This document shows, piece after piece, positions 27,453 to 36,846 of a stretch of DNA of 64,000 nt; position 1 is the stretch's first letter, and each line of letters begins with the position of its first letter. The position numbers were made by a program, and so were the translations under genes. This DNA is from Nostoc sp. TH1S01. Its GTDB lineage: Bacteria > Cyanobacteriota > Cyanobacteriia > Cyanobacteriales > Nostocaceae. The stretch is taken from assembly GCA_018993265.1 (NCBI GenBank), contig JAGKSW010000019.1, forward strand, positions 1 through 64,000. The letters run 5' to 3'. The notes under the pieces are model-generated. The model worked only from the letters and a program-made list of their open reading frames with translations. It was not told the origin of the DNA and did not search any database.

Positions 27453-28136
27453 ATGCGATCGCCAAACTTTTATACTTATGCCTTTTTCAAAAATCATGAT
27501 TCTTCTGTGAGTTTACCAAAGGGTAATCTTGCCCCTTTATTTATAATCAAGGGCAATCAGCTATCCGCTATTGTCGAACCAGGCATATCTTTAGAATCTA
27601 GCCAAGATAATGATGAGCAAATCATTAAAATGGTATTAAATCATGACCGAGTAATTTGTGAAATATCTCATCAAATTACAGTTTTACCATTACGCTTTGG
27701 TACTTATTTTCATTCTGAAGCGGCACTGCTCAATCATATCGAGACTCATGCTCAAGAATATGAGCAAAAGCTAAATAAAATTCAAGGTAAACACGAATAT
27801 ACTTTAAAGCTGATTCCTCAAAAAATTGACGAAATTGCAATGCCTGTAGGGGCCAGTGGCAGAGATTATTTTATGGCGAAAAAACAATATTTTGAGTATC
27901 AAAAAAGCTTTATTAATGCCCAAAATGAAGAAAAAACTCATCTAATTAATTTAATTACAGTTACTTTTCCATCAGCTGTCATAATTCAACAGCATACAGA
28001 AGAAGTACGCTTGCATATTTTAGTCGATGACCATGAACAAGCTTTGCTTAAACAACAAGTAGTTACTTGGCAAGCACAATGCCCACATTGGCAATTCATT
28101 TTAAGTGAACCGCTACCTCCTTATCACTTTGTTTAA
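27453..28136 (+). CDS. gvpW: GvpW-like GvpF/L family gas vesicle protein
   Basis: A second GvpF/L-family protein, 227 residues. It begins with the FYTYAFFKN strand, has a MVLNHDRVICEISHQITVLP LRFGT block that is the family core, and ends CPHWQFILSEPLPPYHFV, as I recall for cyanobacterial GvpW. It is more divergent than gvpF. It is followed after 36 bases by the tandem ArsA-like ATPase on the same strand, so the three downstream genes are likely one unit with a promoter between gvpV and gvpW. Confidence 0.8.
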   Translation: MRSPNFYTYAFFKNHDSSVSLPKGNLAPLFIIKGNQLSAIVEPGISLESSQDNDEQIIKMVLNHDRVICEISHQITVLPLRFGTYFHSEAALLNHIETHAQEYEQKLNKIQGKHEYTLKLIPQKIDEIAMPVGASGRDYFMAKKQYFEYQKSFINAQNEEKTHLINLITVTFPSAVIIQQHTEEVRLHILVDDHEQALLKQQVVTWQAQCPHWQFILSEPLPPYHFV

Positions 28137-28172
28137 TTATTACTAACAAACTTACAAATAATTCCTAATTTT

Positions 28173-30080
28173 ATGATGAGCGATTACGATTCATTGCATC
28201 TACTTATGTTTAGTGGCAAAGGTGGGGTTGGTAAAACCACCATTTCTTGCAGTTTTGCACGTTATTGGGCCAGAAGGTTTCCTCAAGAAAAAATTCTGTT
28301 AATTTCTACAGACCCTGCACATTCTTTAGGTGATGTCTTGCAATCAGAAGTGAAAGATATTGCTTTACCACAAACAGATTTACCTAATTTGAGTGTTCAA
28401 GCCTTAGATGCTCAAAAATTGTTGTTGGAATTTAAAGCCAAATATAGTTACTTTTTAGAAATACTTGTAGAACGAGGCAGTTTAGCTGATGGAGACGATT
28501 TAGCGCCTGTATGGGATTTAAACTGGCCTGGTTTAAATGAATTAATGGGATTGCTAGAAATTGAGCGTTTGCTAGCTGAAAAAGAAGTAGATCGTGTAGT
28601 TATAGATATGGCTCCTTCTGGCCATACATTAAATTTATTACGTTTAAAAGATTTTTTAGATGTTATTTTAAATTCTTTAGAATTGTTTCAAGAAAAACAC
28701 CGAGTAATTACCCAAAGTTTTGCAGGTAGTTATACACCTGATTCAGTAGATGACTTTTTAGTAGACTTGAAAACTCAATTAGCAGAAGGTAGACGTTTAC
28801 TGCAAGATGAAAAATTTACAGGGTGTTTGGTCGTAGGGATTGCTGAACCAATGTGTTTTGCCGAAACTGAACGCTTTTTAAATAGTTTAGAAACCCTAGA
28901 AGTTCCTTACGCTGGATTATTTATTAATCACATTTTATTGAATTCAGAGTTAGAACCCGACCGTTATGCAGAACAGCAAAATTTACTTGAGAAATTCCTA
29001 AAACTGACTCCAAATCAGCCTATTTTTACTGTACCGCAACAAAGAGTAGAACCTTTGGGTGCCGTGGCATTAGATGCTTTAGCATCTCAAATTCAAAAAA
29101 TTGTCAGTGTTGAACTTACTCCACCACCAACTATTCAATGGCCTGCAAAAGTTTTACCTAGCTTTTGTGATTTTATCAATGAAGGTTGTAAATTGATTAT
29201 TGTAGGTGGTAAAGGAGGTGTAGGTAAAACAACAGTATCAGCGGCTATCGCTTGGGCTGCTTCTCAACAGCATCCAGATAAAAATATTCGGGTAATTTCA
29301 ATAGATCCAGCGCACTCTTTAGGAGATGCTTTTGGGAAAGAACTAGGTCATGAACCGATATTTTTAGCATCTAATTTGAGTGGACAAGAAATTGATGCTA
29401 ATAGAGTTTTAGAAAAATTTCGCGCCGATTATCTGTGGGAATTAGCAGATATGATTAGTGGCGAAGGTTCACAAACAGATACAACAATCAATGTTGCTTA
29501 TGTTCCAGAAGCATGGCGACAAATTATGTCTCAAGCTTTACCAGGTATCGATGAAATGTTATCTCTGGTAACTGTCATGGATTTACTCGAAAGTAACCAG
29601 CAAGATTTAATTATTTTAGATACAGCGCCAACTGGTCATCTTCTGAGCTTTTTAGAAATGCCATCAGCTTTAGGAGATTGGTTATCTTGGATATTTAAGT
29701 TGTGGATCAAATATCAAGATGTTTTGGGTCGAGTTGATTTCATTGGCAGATTGCGGCATTTACGCCAACAAGTTGTCCAAGCTCAGAAGAAGTTAAAAAA
29801 TCCAAAACATACTCAATTTATTGGGGTAATTCAAGCTGAAGCGGCAATTGTGGCTGAACATATCCGCTTAACAGAATCCCTGAAGAAGATGTCTGTGAGT
29901 CAACGTTATGTCGTGCAGAATCGCTACAGCCAAGAAGTAGAAATTGCTGACAGTTTATTTCCAGAACAAACTATGATTCGCCTACCTGGTTTACCCCGTT
30001 CTGTAGAACCTATAGCCCGCATCCAAGGGGCAGCAAATCTTTTATTTGAAGTTGAAGAATTAACTCCGAATAAAAGATGA
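28173..30080 (+). CDS. tandem ArsA/Get3-type ATPase in gas vesicle cluster
   Basis: Two complete ArsA/TRC40 ATPase halves in one 635-residue protein. Each has the deviant P-loop GKGGVGKTT (~15-23 and ~345-353), a switch I DPAHSLGD, and a switch II (DMAPSGHTL and DTAPTGHLL). No ArsB pump, ArsR or CXXC zinc motif is present, so arsenite export is unlikely. The family binds hydrophobic tail-anchored proteins in eukaryotes (Get3). Placed directly after gvpW and 47 bases before a Cdc48-type ATPase, it is a good candidate chaperone for the hydrophobic GvpA or for vesicle membrane-like surfaces; that is inference. Confidence 0.88.
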   Translation: MMSDYDSLHLLMFSGKGGVGKTTISCSFARYWARRFPQEKILLISTDPAHSLGDVLQSEVKDIALPQTDLPNLSVQALDAQKLLLEFKAKYSYFLEILVERGSLADGDDLAPVWDLNWPGLNELMGLLEIERLLAEKEVDRVVIDMAPSGHTLNLLRLKDFLDVILNSLELFQEKHRVITQSFAGSYTPDSVDDFLVDLKTQLAEGRRLLQDEKFTGCLVVGIAEPMCFAETERFLNSLETLEVPYAGLFINHILLNSELEPDRYAEQQNLLEKFLKLTPNQPIFTVPQQRVEPLGAVALDALASQIQKIVSVELTPPPTIQWPAKVLPSFCDFINEGCKLIIVGGKGGVGKTTVSAAIAWAASQQHPDKNIRVISIDPAHSLGDAFGKELGHEPIFLASNLSGQEIDANRVLEKFRADYLWELADMISGEGSQTDTTINVAYVPEAWRQIMSQALPGIDEMLSLVTVMDLLESNQQDLIILDTAPTGHLLSFLEMPSALGDWLSWIFKLWIKYQDVLGRVDFIGRLRHLRQQVVQAQKKLKNPKHTQFIGVIQAEAAIVAEHIRLTESLKKMSVSQRYVVQNRYSQEVEIADSLFPEQTMIRLPGLPRSVEPIARIQGAANLLFEVEELTPNKR

Positions 30081-30127
30081 ACCCGTTCAACAAACAATAG
30101 GATTTGCGAGATTTTTGGAGTGATGAT

Positions 30128-31966
30128 ATGAGTGAATTTTTCAAGGGATTTGAACAACTAATTGAATTAGCTAAGGCTTTAGAAGAAAAAGCGGAGAAGG
30201 GAGAACTGAAGACAGACATCCAGATTAACTCGCGTCCGATGAGTAGTATCCCTCGTCATGGAGGTATCCCTCGTCCGAATAATATGAATAATGATGTTGG
30301 CACTAGCCGGATTCGGACTCAACCTGCTCCTAATCCTAATAATGGTAATGGCGGAGATTCGGAAGTTGTACCACCTAATGGCCCTTCTGATTACTCGTTA
30401 AAAGATGTCGGAGGACTAGGTGAAGTTCTCAAAGAGCTAAAAGAACTAATTGCGATTCCCTTAAAACGTCCTGACCTGTTAGCAAAATTGGGGCTGGAAC
30501 CGACACGCGGTGTATTGTTAGTTGGGCCTCCTGGTACTGGTAAAACTCTGACGGCGCGGGCTTTAGCAGAAGAACTGGGAGTGAATTACATTGCTTTAGT
30601 AGGGCCGGAAGTTATTAGTAAATACTACGGTGAAGCTGAACAAAGACTGCGAGGCATTTTTGAGAAAGCCGCTAAAAATGCTCCTTGTATCATCTTTATT
30701 GATGAAATTGATAGTTTAGCTCCAGACCGCAGTGCAGTGGAAGGCGAAGTGGAAAAACGCCTTGTAGCCCAACTATTGAGCTTGATGGATGGTTTTTCTC
30801 AGAGTCAAGGTGTGATTGTGCTGGCGGCTACTAACCGTCCTGACCATCTAGACCCAGCGTTGCGTCGTCCTGGTCGCTTTGACCGTGAAGTTCAGTTTCG
30901 TGTCCCAGATGTGAAAGGACGCAAAGAAATTCTGCAAATTCTGACACGGGCGATGCCTTTAGAGAATACCGTTGATTTGGATGCGATCGCCGAACGTTCT
31001 GTAGGGTTTGTTGGGGCTGACTTAAAAGCTCTTTGTCAAAAAGCAGCCTATACTGCCCTACGTCGTCAGATTCCTTCGATTGACGGCGAAATTCCTGAGA
31101 ATATGACAGTTACCCAAGCAGACTTTCTCCAAGCACTCAAAGAAATCAAACCGGCTGTCTTACGCAGTGTGGAAGTAGAAGTTCCTCAAATCGCCTGGGA
31201 CGATATTGGTGGTTTGGATAACATTAAGCAAACTCTCAAAGAATCAGTAGAAGGAGCCTTACTGTATCCTGAACTATACCTGCAAACCAAAGCATTAGCA
31301 CCCAAAGGCATCTTACTGTGGGGGCCTCCAGGGACAGGCAAGACTTTATTAGCTAAAGCGGTTGCTTCCCAAGCCAGAGCGAATTTTATTGGTGTCAATG
31401 GCCCAGAATTACTTAGTCGTTGGGTAGGTGCGAGTGAACAGGCGGTGCGGGAATTATTTGCAAAGGCGCGTCAGGCAGAGCCTTGTGTCGTATTTATTGA
31501 TGAAATTGATACTTTAGCCCCAGCACGCGGTAGTTTCAATGGTGATTCCGGAGTGAGCGATCGCGTCGTTGGACAATTGCTGACAGAATTGGATGGTATT
31601 GAAGTAGGCAGCACTATCTTAGTAATTGGGGCGACAAATAGACCTGATGCCCTTGACCCAGCTTTGTTACGCGCTGGACGCTTAGATTTACAGATGAAGG
31701 TAGATTTACCCGATTTAGCTAGTCGTTTGGCAATTCTCCAAGTTCATAGTCACGGCCGACCTCTAGATAGTGTCGATTTAAACTATTGGGCAGAGATGAC
31801 CAAAGACTGGAACGGTGCAGATTTAACTTTACTCTGCAATCAAGCGGCAATAGAAGCAATTCGGCGTTTTCGCGCCGAAGGTCTGACAGACCCTGCGGAA
31901 ATCAAGATTACGACTGATGATTTCAATTACGCTTATCAAGTTCTCACAGAACAACGAGCGGATTAA
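30128..31966 (+). CDS. Cdc48/VCP-like double AAA+ ATPase
   Basis: A 612-residue ATPase with two AAA modules and no Cdc48 N domain. D1 has GPPGTGKT (~133) and IIFIDEIDSLAP; D2 has GPPGTGKT (~399) and VVFIDEIDTLAP; each has the NRPD-x-LDPAL-RPGR-type second region of homology (AATNRPDHLDPALRRPGRFD and GATNRPDALDPALLRAGRLD). The first ~35 residues form an amphipathic helix (FFKGFEQLIELAKALEEKAE), then a Pro/Asn/Gly linker to ~90. The ATG at 30128 is preceded by TTGGAG; an upstream ATG at 30104 is less likely. It probably unfolds or extracts a cluster protein. Confidence 0.9.
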   Translation: MSEFFKGFEQLIELAKALEEKAEKGELKTDIQINSRPMSSIPRHGGIPRPNNMNNDVGTSRIRTQPAPNPNNGNGGDSEVVPPNGPSDYSLKDVGGLGEVLKELKELIAIPLKRPDLLAKLGLEPTRGVLLVGPPGTGKTLTARALAEELGVNYIALVGPEVISKYYGEAEQRLRGIFEKAAKNAPCIIFIDEIDSLAPDRSAVEGEVEKRLVAQLLSLMDGFSQSQGVIVLAATNRPDHLDPALRRPGRFDREVQFRVPDVKGRKEILQILTRAMPLENTVDLDAIAERSVGFVGADLKALCQKAAYTALRRQIPSIDGEIPENMTVTQADFLQALKEIKPAVLRSVEVEVPQIAWDDIGGLDNIKQTLKESVEGALLYPELYLQTKALAPKGILLWGPPGTGKTLLAKAVASQARANFIGVNGPELLSRWVGASEQAVRELFAKARQAEPCVVFIDEIDTLAPARGSFNGDSGVSDRVVGQLLTELDGIEVGSTILVIGATNRPDALDPALLRAGRLDLQMKVDLPDLASRLAILQVHSHGRPLDSVDLNYWAEMTKDWNGADLTLLCNQAAIEAIRRFRAEGLTDPAEIKITTDDFNYAYQVLTEQRAD

Positions 31967-32007
31967 TTTAGGACTGGCCAAGCCCCGTTGGAGCGGGTGT
32001 AGGGTGT

Positions 32008-32040
32008 AGGGGTGTCAGGGTTTTGTTCTCTGACACTCCT
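32008..32040. terminator. bidirectional terminator-like hairpin closing the gas vesicle block
   Basis: An 11-bp stem with one mismatch, AGGGGTGTCAG against CTGACACTCCT, loop of about 11 bases with TTTTGTT. It lies between the convergent Cdc48-type gene and the hybrid kinase and could stop both. Confidence 0.55.
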
Positions 32041-32097
32041 AACCTTGATACTATACCTAACAACTTCTTTCCCCCACTCCCTACTCCCTACTATTCA

Positions 32098-35000
32098 TCA
32101 TTGGGGAAAGTAAATATAAAAGGCAGTACCGCGATCGCGCTCTAAAATAATGTTGCCTTTGAGTTGTCTGACTAAGTTTTTCACAATTCTTAAACCTAAA
32201 GAGTTGCCATTCTCCCAATCTAATGTTTCGGGAATACCAACACCACTATCTTGAACAATCAGAATTAATCCCTTTCCTGGTGCTGATTTCAAAGCGATTG
32301 TAATCTTGCCTTTCTTTTCCTCTGGAAATGCGTATTTCAGGCAATTAGAAACCAACTCGTTAATAATTAATCCACAGGGAATAGCATTACCTAGAGTCAA
32401 TTTAATATCATGTGTTGCTATATTGAGGACAATATTTCTTTGACTAACTCCGTAACAGCGGAATAAACTATCTGTCAAACTCTTGACGTAGCCATCAAAG
32501 TTAATTTGATGCAGATCCGCTGACTGATAAAGTTGCTCGTGAATCAAAGCCATTGACTGGACGCGGTTTTGCGATTCAGTAAATAGTAACAAAGTGGCTT
32601 CATCATCCGAACGCCGAGATTGCATCCTCAACAAACTAGAAATAATTTGCAAATTATTTTTTACCCGATGATGAATTTCTTTGAGTAATGTTTCTTTCTC
32701 TTCCAGCGATCGCTGAATTTGTTCGACGGCTTGTTTGCGATCGCTAATATCAGATAATCGCACCAAATTAATAGATTTACCTGCGACTGTAATTTGTTTA
32801 GCGGCTAAATTTCCCCAAAAAAAGTTACCTTTTTGGGTAACATATTCTATTTCCCGACTCCAATATGATTTTTGATTTAATTCTTGGATAAGTTCATCCA
32901 ATTCTTCAGGCGTAAATTGGTAACGTTGCAGTGTATATCCCTGAATATTGAGTAATTCTTCCTTATTTTTTGCCTCAAATAACTCAACTGCACGGCTATT
33001 ACAATCAAAAATCAATTGGGTATCGACATCTACTAAAAAAAGCGCATCAGCCGATTCGTTAAAAATTGCTTCTCGTAAATCACGATGGTGATTCACTTCT
33101 GACTCAATTTGTTTGCGAATAGTAATATCTGTTAGAGTGCCAATAAAACCGATAATTTGACCAATGGGGTTGGTCTCAGGGACTATCTGGATGTAGAACC
33201 AAGCGATGCTCCCATCTGGACGGACATATTTCACCTCACGCCGACAGGTTTCATTTATTTGACATCTTGTTCCACAAGGGCCAGGACAGTTCACTAGCAG
33301 GTTATGGCGGTCTTCTTCCTGGATATGTTCTAGCCATCCTTTACCCAAAGCTGCTTGTGTTGGTCTACCCGTCATTAAACTCCAACGCTCGTTAACATAG
33401 ATACAATTACTAGCACTATCAAGCCGAAAAATCGCAACTGGGGCAGCTTCGGTCAAAGTAGCATAACGGTGTTCACTCTCGCGCAAAGCTGTTTCTGCTT
33501 GTTTGCGCTCGGTAATATCATAGTTAATCCCAACCATGCGTTGTGGTTGACCTTGTTCATTGCGTTGAACTATTGCAGAGGCTTTGATAAAGCGAACACT
33601 GCCATCATTAATTACAATTCGAAATTCCGTATTAAATTCTTTGACTCCTTTTATTGCACCTTGAAAAGCGGAAACTGCTTCTTCTCGATCATCTGGATGG
33701 AGCCGATTTAACCAGTTTTGATATGGGGTAACATTCTGAGATGGTTGTAAATCATACAGTTCATACATTCGCTCATCCCATTCGGCCTCGTGAATCATAT
33801 CCCAGTCCCAGGTACCGATATTCGCTGACTTGAGCGCCAAGGTTAATCGGTCTGAAAGGTTACGTAGTTGTTCTTCAATTTGTTTACGCTTGGTAATGTC
33901 TAGGATAGTGCCAATAAACTGGGATGGTTGACCATTAATATCTAATAGGATTTCGCCGCGTGACAGTAAATAACCCAAACTGCCATCGGGGCGATAAAAG
34001 CGATACTCAATTTCATAAGGTGTCCCCTTTTCCATCGCTTGCTGCACAGCAAAATCACGGCGATCGCGATCGTCTGGATGAATGTAATCCAACATTTCGG
34101 TGTAGCTTGGTATACCAGACTCAGGATGGCGGCCAAATATGCGAAATACTTCTTCTGACCAAGTTAGCTTTTGCGTTGTTAAATCCAATTCCCAACTACC
34201 CAAATGAGCAATGCGTTGTGCCGCAGCCAAACCAGAGGCATTTTTGCGGAGTTGAGCTTCTAACTGTTTTTGCTGTGTAATATCTTTGGCGATTCCCACA
34301 CCGCCAATAGCCTGGCCGGCTCCATTACACAAGGGTTTAACCGACAAAAGCACAGGGAAGCGAGAACCGTCTTTGCGAATAAAAGTCCATTCCTCTTCAG
34401 AGCTTCCTTGCTGGATTTTGAGCATGGGAAAATCTTGAGGAGTAATTTCCTTGCCCATTGCCTGTGTGAGTTCATCAGTTCGTTGCTGGAGTTCCTCTGG
34501 CTCATGAAAAATATCTGGTGTTAATTTACCAATCACTTCATCAGCTGTATAACCCAACATTTTCTCGGCAGCAGAGTTAAAAGTTTGAATTACACCTTCA
34601 GAATTTGTAGAAATGATTGCATAATCGATGCTAGCCAGAATTGCCTGTTGCAATCCAGAAACAGCTAATAATTCAGCTTCTGTTTGCTTGCGTTGAGTGA
34701 TATCTGTTGCTGAACCACTCATCCGAATGGGATTTCCGGCTTCATCCCACAATGCTTGACCCCGGTCTAATATCCATATATAAGAGCCGTCTTTGCATTG
34801 GACGCGGTATTCTTCTTGAAAAAATGCTGTCTTGCGGGCTAAATGGTCAGCGATCGCTTTGAGGACGCGCCCAGCATCATCAGGATGAATCCGGCTTGAC
34901 CATGATTCTCGATTTTGAGTTAGTTCATGTGCGCTAAAGCCTAACATTTCTTCCCAACGAGCCGAGAAGAAAACCTCATTCGTTTTAATGTTCCTGTCCC

Positions 35001-36846
35001 AAATACCATCATTGCTACCCCGTAGCGCCAACTGCCAGCGTTCTTCACTTTCTTTTAAGGCCATTGTGCGTTCTGCAACTCTGGCTTCGAGTTCTTGATT
35101 GAGTTGTTGCAATGCTTGTTCTGCACGAATTTTGTCGCTAATATCAACTGCTACTCCACCAATTAGTAATTGCTCGTTGGTTCTCGGTAAAGGGAATTTA
35201 TAGACTAAAAAATTGCCCAACGTACCATCTAATCTAGGTGCTTTTTCAATGGTTTCTAGAATTTGTTGCGTTTGTGCCACCAGGCGAATATTATCCAAAA
35301 ACTGCTGGGCAATCTCTGTGGGATAAACATCAAAGATTTGCTTACCAATTAAATCTTCTACCCGATCAAATGGGAGTTGAAAGGTACGCAAGTAAGTCTC
35401 GCTCAGATAAACTATCCGGCCATGCTCATCAGTAATCCAAGAGGCTGACGGACTATTGTTCATAAACGCCTGAAAGCGAGCTTCACTTTCTTTAAGAGCA
35501 AACTCTGCCTGTTTGCGTTCACTTATATCAAAATCTATACCACTCATCCGCAGAGGCTGACCGTTTTGGTCATACAATACTTTGCCTCTACTGAGAGCCC
35601 AACGCAGTGTACCATCGGGTTTAACAAATCGAAATTCGATGTTGTAATCTTGTCGCTCATACACTGCTCGATTAATGGCTTGTAAAACCTTCTGCCGATC
35701 ATCTGGGTAGATCATGGCCACAATTGTTTCAAAGTTGCCATTGAAAGACCCTGGCTCCATACCAAAAAGTTTTTCTAAGTTTGTAGACCAGTGAATTTCC
35801 CCGGTAGGAATATTCCAGTCCCAATTACCCATACCAGCCGCTTCTAAAGCCAAACTCAAGCGTTCTTCGTTTTGCCGCAGAGCTTCTTCTGTACGTCGGC
35901 GTTGTGCTAGTTCTGTTTGTGCTTGCTGATAGGCACTGGCTTGCTGAATAGCGATCGCTATTTGCACCGCCAACTGATCTAACAACTCCAGTTCAAATGC
36001 TTGCCAGTTACGCGGTGCGCTACATTGATGAGCAATTAATAATCCCCATAATTGATTTGTGACTAAGATTGGTACAACCAGATTGGCTTTGACTTGAAAT
36101 TGCTCTAGTAACTGTAAATGACAGTTTGTCAGGTTTGCCTGATAAATATCGTTAATTGCGCGTTTTTCTCCTTGGTGATATTTAGTTATAGCGATTTTGT
36201 GAAAGCATCTGTCTTCAATTTGCGCTCCTAAACCTGCTGTCCAACCCTCAAGCACTGACTCAGCTACCACAGTACCACTCATATCTGGGTGAAATTGATA
36301 GACGAGTACTCTGTCTGCTTTTAAAAATTGCTGTACTTCTGTTGTGGTGGTAGCTAAAATCTCCTCTAAGTTTAAAGACTGACGAATTCGTAAAGCGATC
36401 GCCGTCATTAGTTGTTGCTGTTGCCGACTTTGTTCTAACTGTCGGGTCAGATGCATCCTATCTACTGCATGATGAATTGCACTTTGTAAGATGGTCGGCG
36501 TGAGATGATCTTTGACCAGATAATCTTGAACGCCATTTTTCATCGCCCGAACTGCGATCGTTTCATCCCCAGAACCAGTAAGCATAATCACAGCAGATTG
36601 ATGCTGATTCTGGTTGTCTTGAAGTTTTTGCAAAAATCCTAATCCATCATCGTCGGGCAATAAATAATCCAACAAAATCACATCCGGTGTCTGTGTTTGG
36701 CACCATGCCATAGCCTGTTTAGCTGTCGCCGACTGCCAAATGTTATAGGTATACAAAGTATCCTGTTGTAAATACCGACGATACATCTGGCAATCAATGT
36801 CACAATCATCAATTATGAGGATGCTGAGGAGAGAACAATCATTCAT
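32098..36846 (-). CDS. REC-GAF(CBCR)-PAS8 hybrid sensor histidine kinase
   Basis: A 1582-residue cytoplasmic sensor. Order: receiver domain (~8-130, phospho-Asp ~60 in VILLDYLLP), GAF (~155-300), about eight PAS/PAC units (~320-1370), then a HisKA_2-type kinase (LLKEIHHRVKNNLQ, His ~1393) and an HATPase domain (NELVSNCLKYAF, GLRIVKNL). The GAF has a DRCF motif (Cys ~214) and NCH (Cys ~242, His 243), 28 residues apart, the two-cysteine pattern of DXCF cyanobacteriochromes. It may therefore sense blue/green light. There is no transmembrane segment. No dedicated output regulator adjoins it. Confidence 0.9.
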   Translation of the reverse strand: MNDCSLLSILIIDDCDIDCQMYRRYLQQDTLYTYNIWQSATAKQAMAWCQTQTPDVILLDYLLPDDDGLGFLQKLQDNQNQHQSAVIMLTGSGDETIAVRAMKNGVQDYLVKDHLTPTILQSAIHHAVDRMHLTRQLEQSRQQQQLMTAIALRIRQSLNLEEILATTTTEVQQFLKADRVLVYQFHPDMSGTVVAESVLEGWTAGLGAQIEDRCFHKIAITKYHQGEKRAINDIYQANLTNCHLQLLEQFQVKANLVVPILVTNQLWGLLIAHQCSAPRNWQAFELELLDQLAVQIAIAIQQASAYQQAQTELAQRRRTEEALRQNEERLSLALEAAGMGNWDWNIPTGEIHWSTNLEKLFGMEPGSFNGNFETIVAMIYPDDRQKVLQAINRAVYERQDYNIEFRFVKPDGTLRWALSRGKVLYDQNGQPLRMSGIDFDISERKQAEFALKESEARFQAFMNNSPSASWITDEHGRIVYLSETYLRTFQLPFDRVEDLIGKQIFDVYPTEIAQQFLDNIRLVAQTQQILETIEKAPRLDGTLGNFLVYKFPLPRTNEQLLIGGVAVDISDKIRAEQALQQLNQELEARVAERTMALKESEERWQLALRGSNDGIWDRNIKTNEVFFSARWEEMLGFSAHELTQNRESWSSRIHPDDAGRVLKAIADHLARKTAFFQEEYRVQCKDGSYIWILDRGQALWDEAGNPIRMSGSATDITQRKQTEAELLAVSGLQQAILASIDYAIISTNSEGVIQTFNSAAEKMLGYTADEVIGKLTPDIFHEPEELQQRTDELTQAMGKEITPQDFPMLKIQQGSSEEEWTFIRKDGSRFPVLLSVKPLCNGAGQAIGGVGIAKDITQQKQLEAQLRKNASGLAAAQRIAHLGSWELDLTTQKLTWSEEVFRIFGRHPESGIPSYTEMLDYIHPDDRDRRDFAVQQAMEKGTPYEIEYRFYRPDGSLGYLLSRGEILLDINGQPSQFIGTILDITKRKQIEEQLRNLSDRLTLALKSANIGTWDWDMIHEAEWDERMYELYDLQPSQNVTPYQNWLNRLHPDDREEAVSAFQGAIKGVKEFNTEFRIVINDGSVRFIKASAIVQRNEQGQPQRMVGINYDITERKQAETALRESEHRYATLTEAAPVAIFRLDSASNCIYVNERWSLMTGRPTQAALGKGWLEHIQEEDRHNLLVNCPGPCGTRCQINETCRREVKYVRPDGSIAWFYIQIVPETNPIGQIIGFIGTLTDITIRKQIESEVNHHRDLREAIFNESADALFLVDVDTQLIFDCNSRAVELFEAKNKEELLNIQGYTLQRYQFTPEELDELIQELNQKSYWSREIEYVTQKGNFFWGNLAAKQITVAGKSINLVRLSDISDRKQAVEQIQRSLEEKETLLKEIHHRVKNNLQIISSLLRMQSRRSDDEATLLLFTESQNRVQSMALIHEQLYQSADLHQINFDGYVKSLTDSLFRCYGVSQRNIVLNIATHDIKLTLGNAIPCGLIINELVSNCLKYAFPEEKKGKITIALKSAPGKGLILIVQDSGVGIPETLDWENGNSLGLRIVKNLVRQLKGNIILERDRGTAFYIYFPQ

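Noticed and set aside
28173-30080. Arsenite-efflux ATPase (arsA) reading of the tandem ATPase
   Set aside because: No arsB, arsR or arsD is nearby and the gene lies in the gas vesicle block; the metalloid-binding cysteine pattern is not evident.
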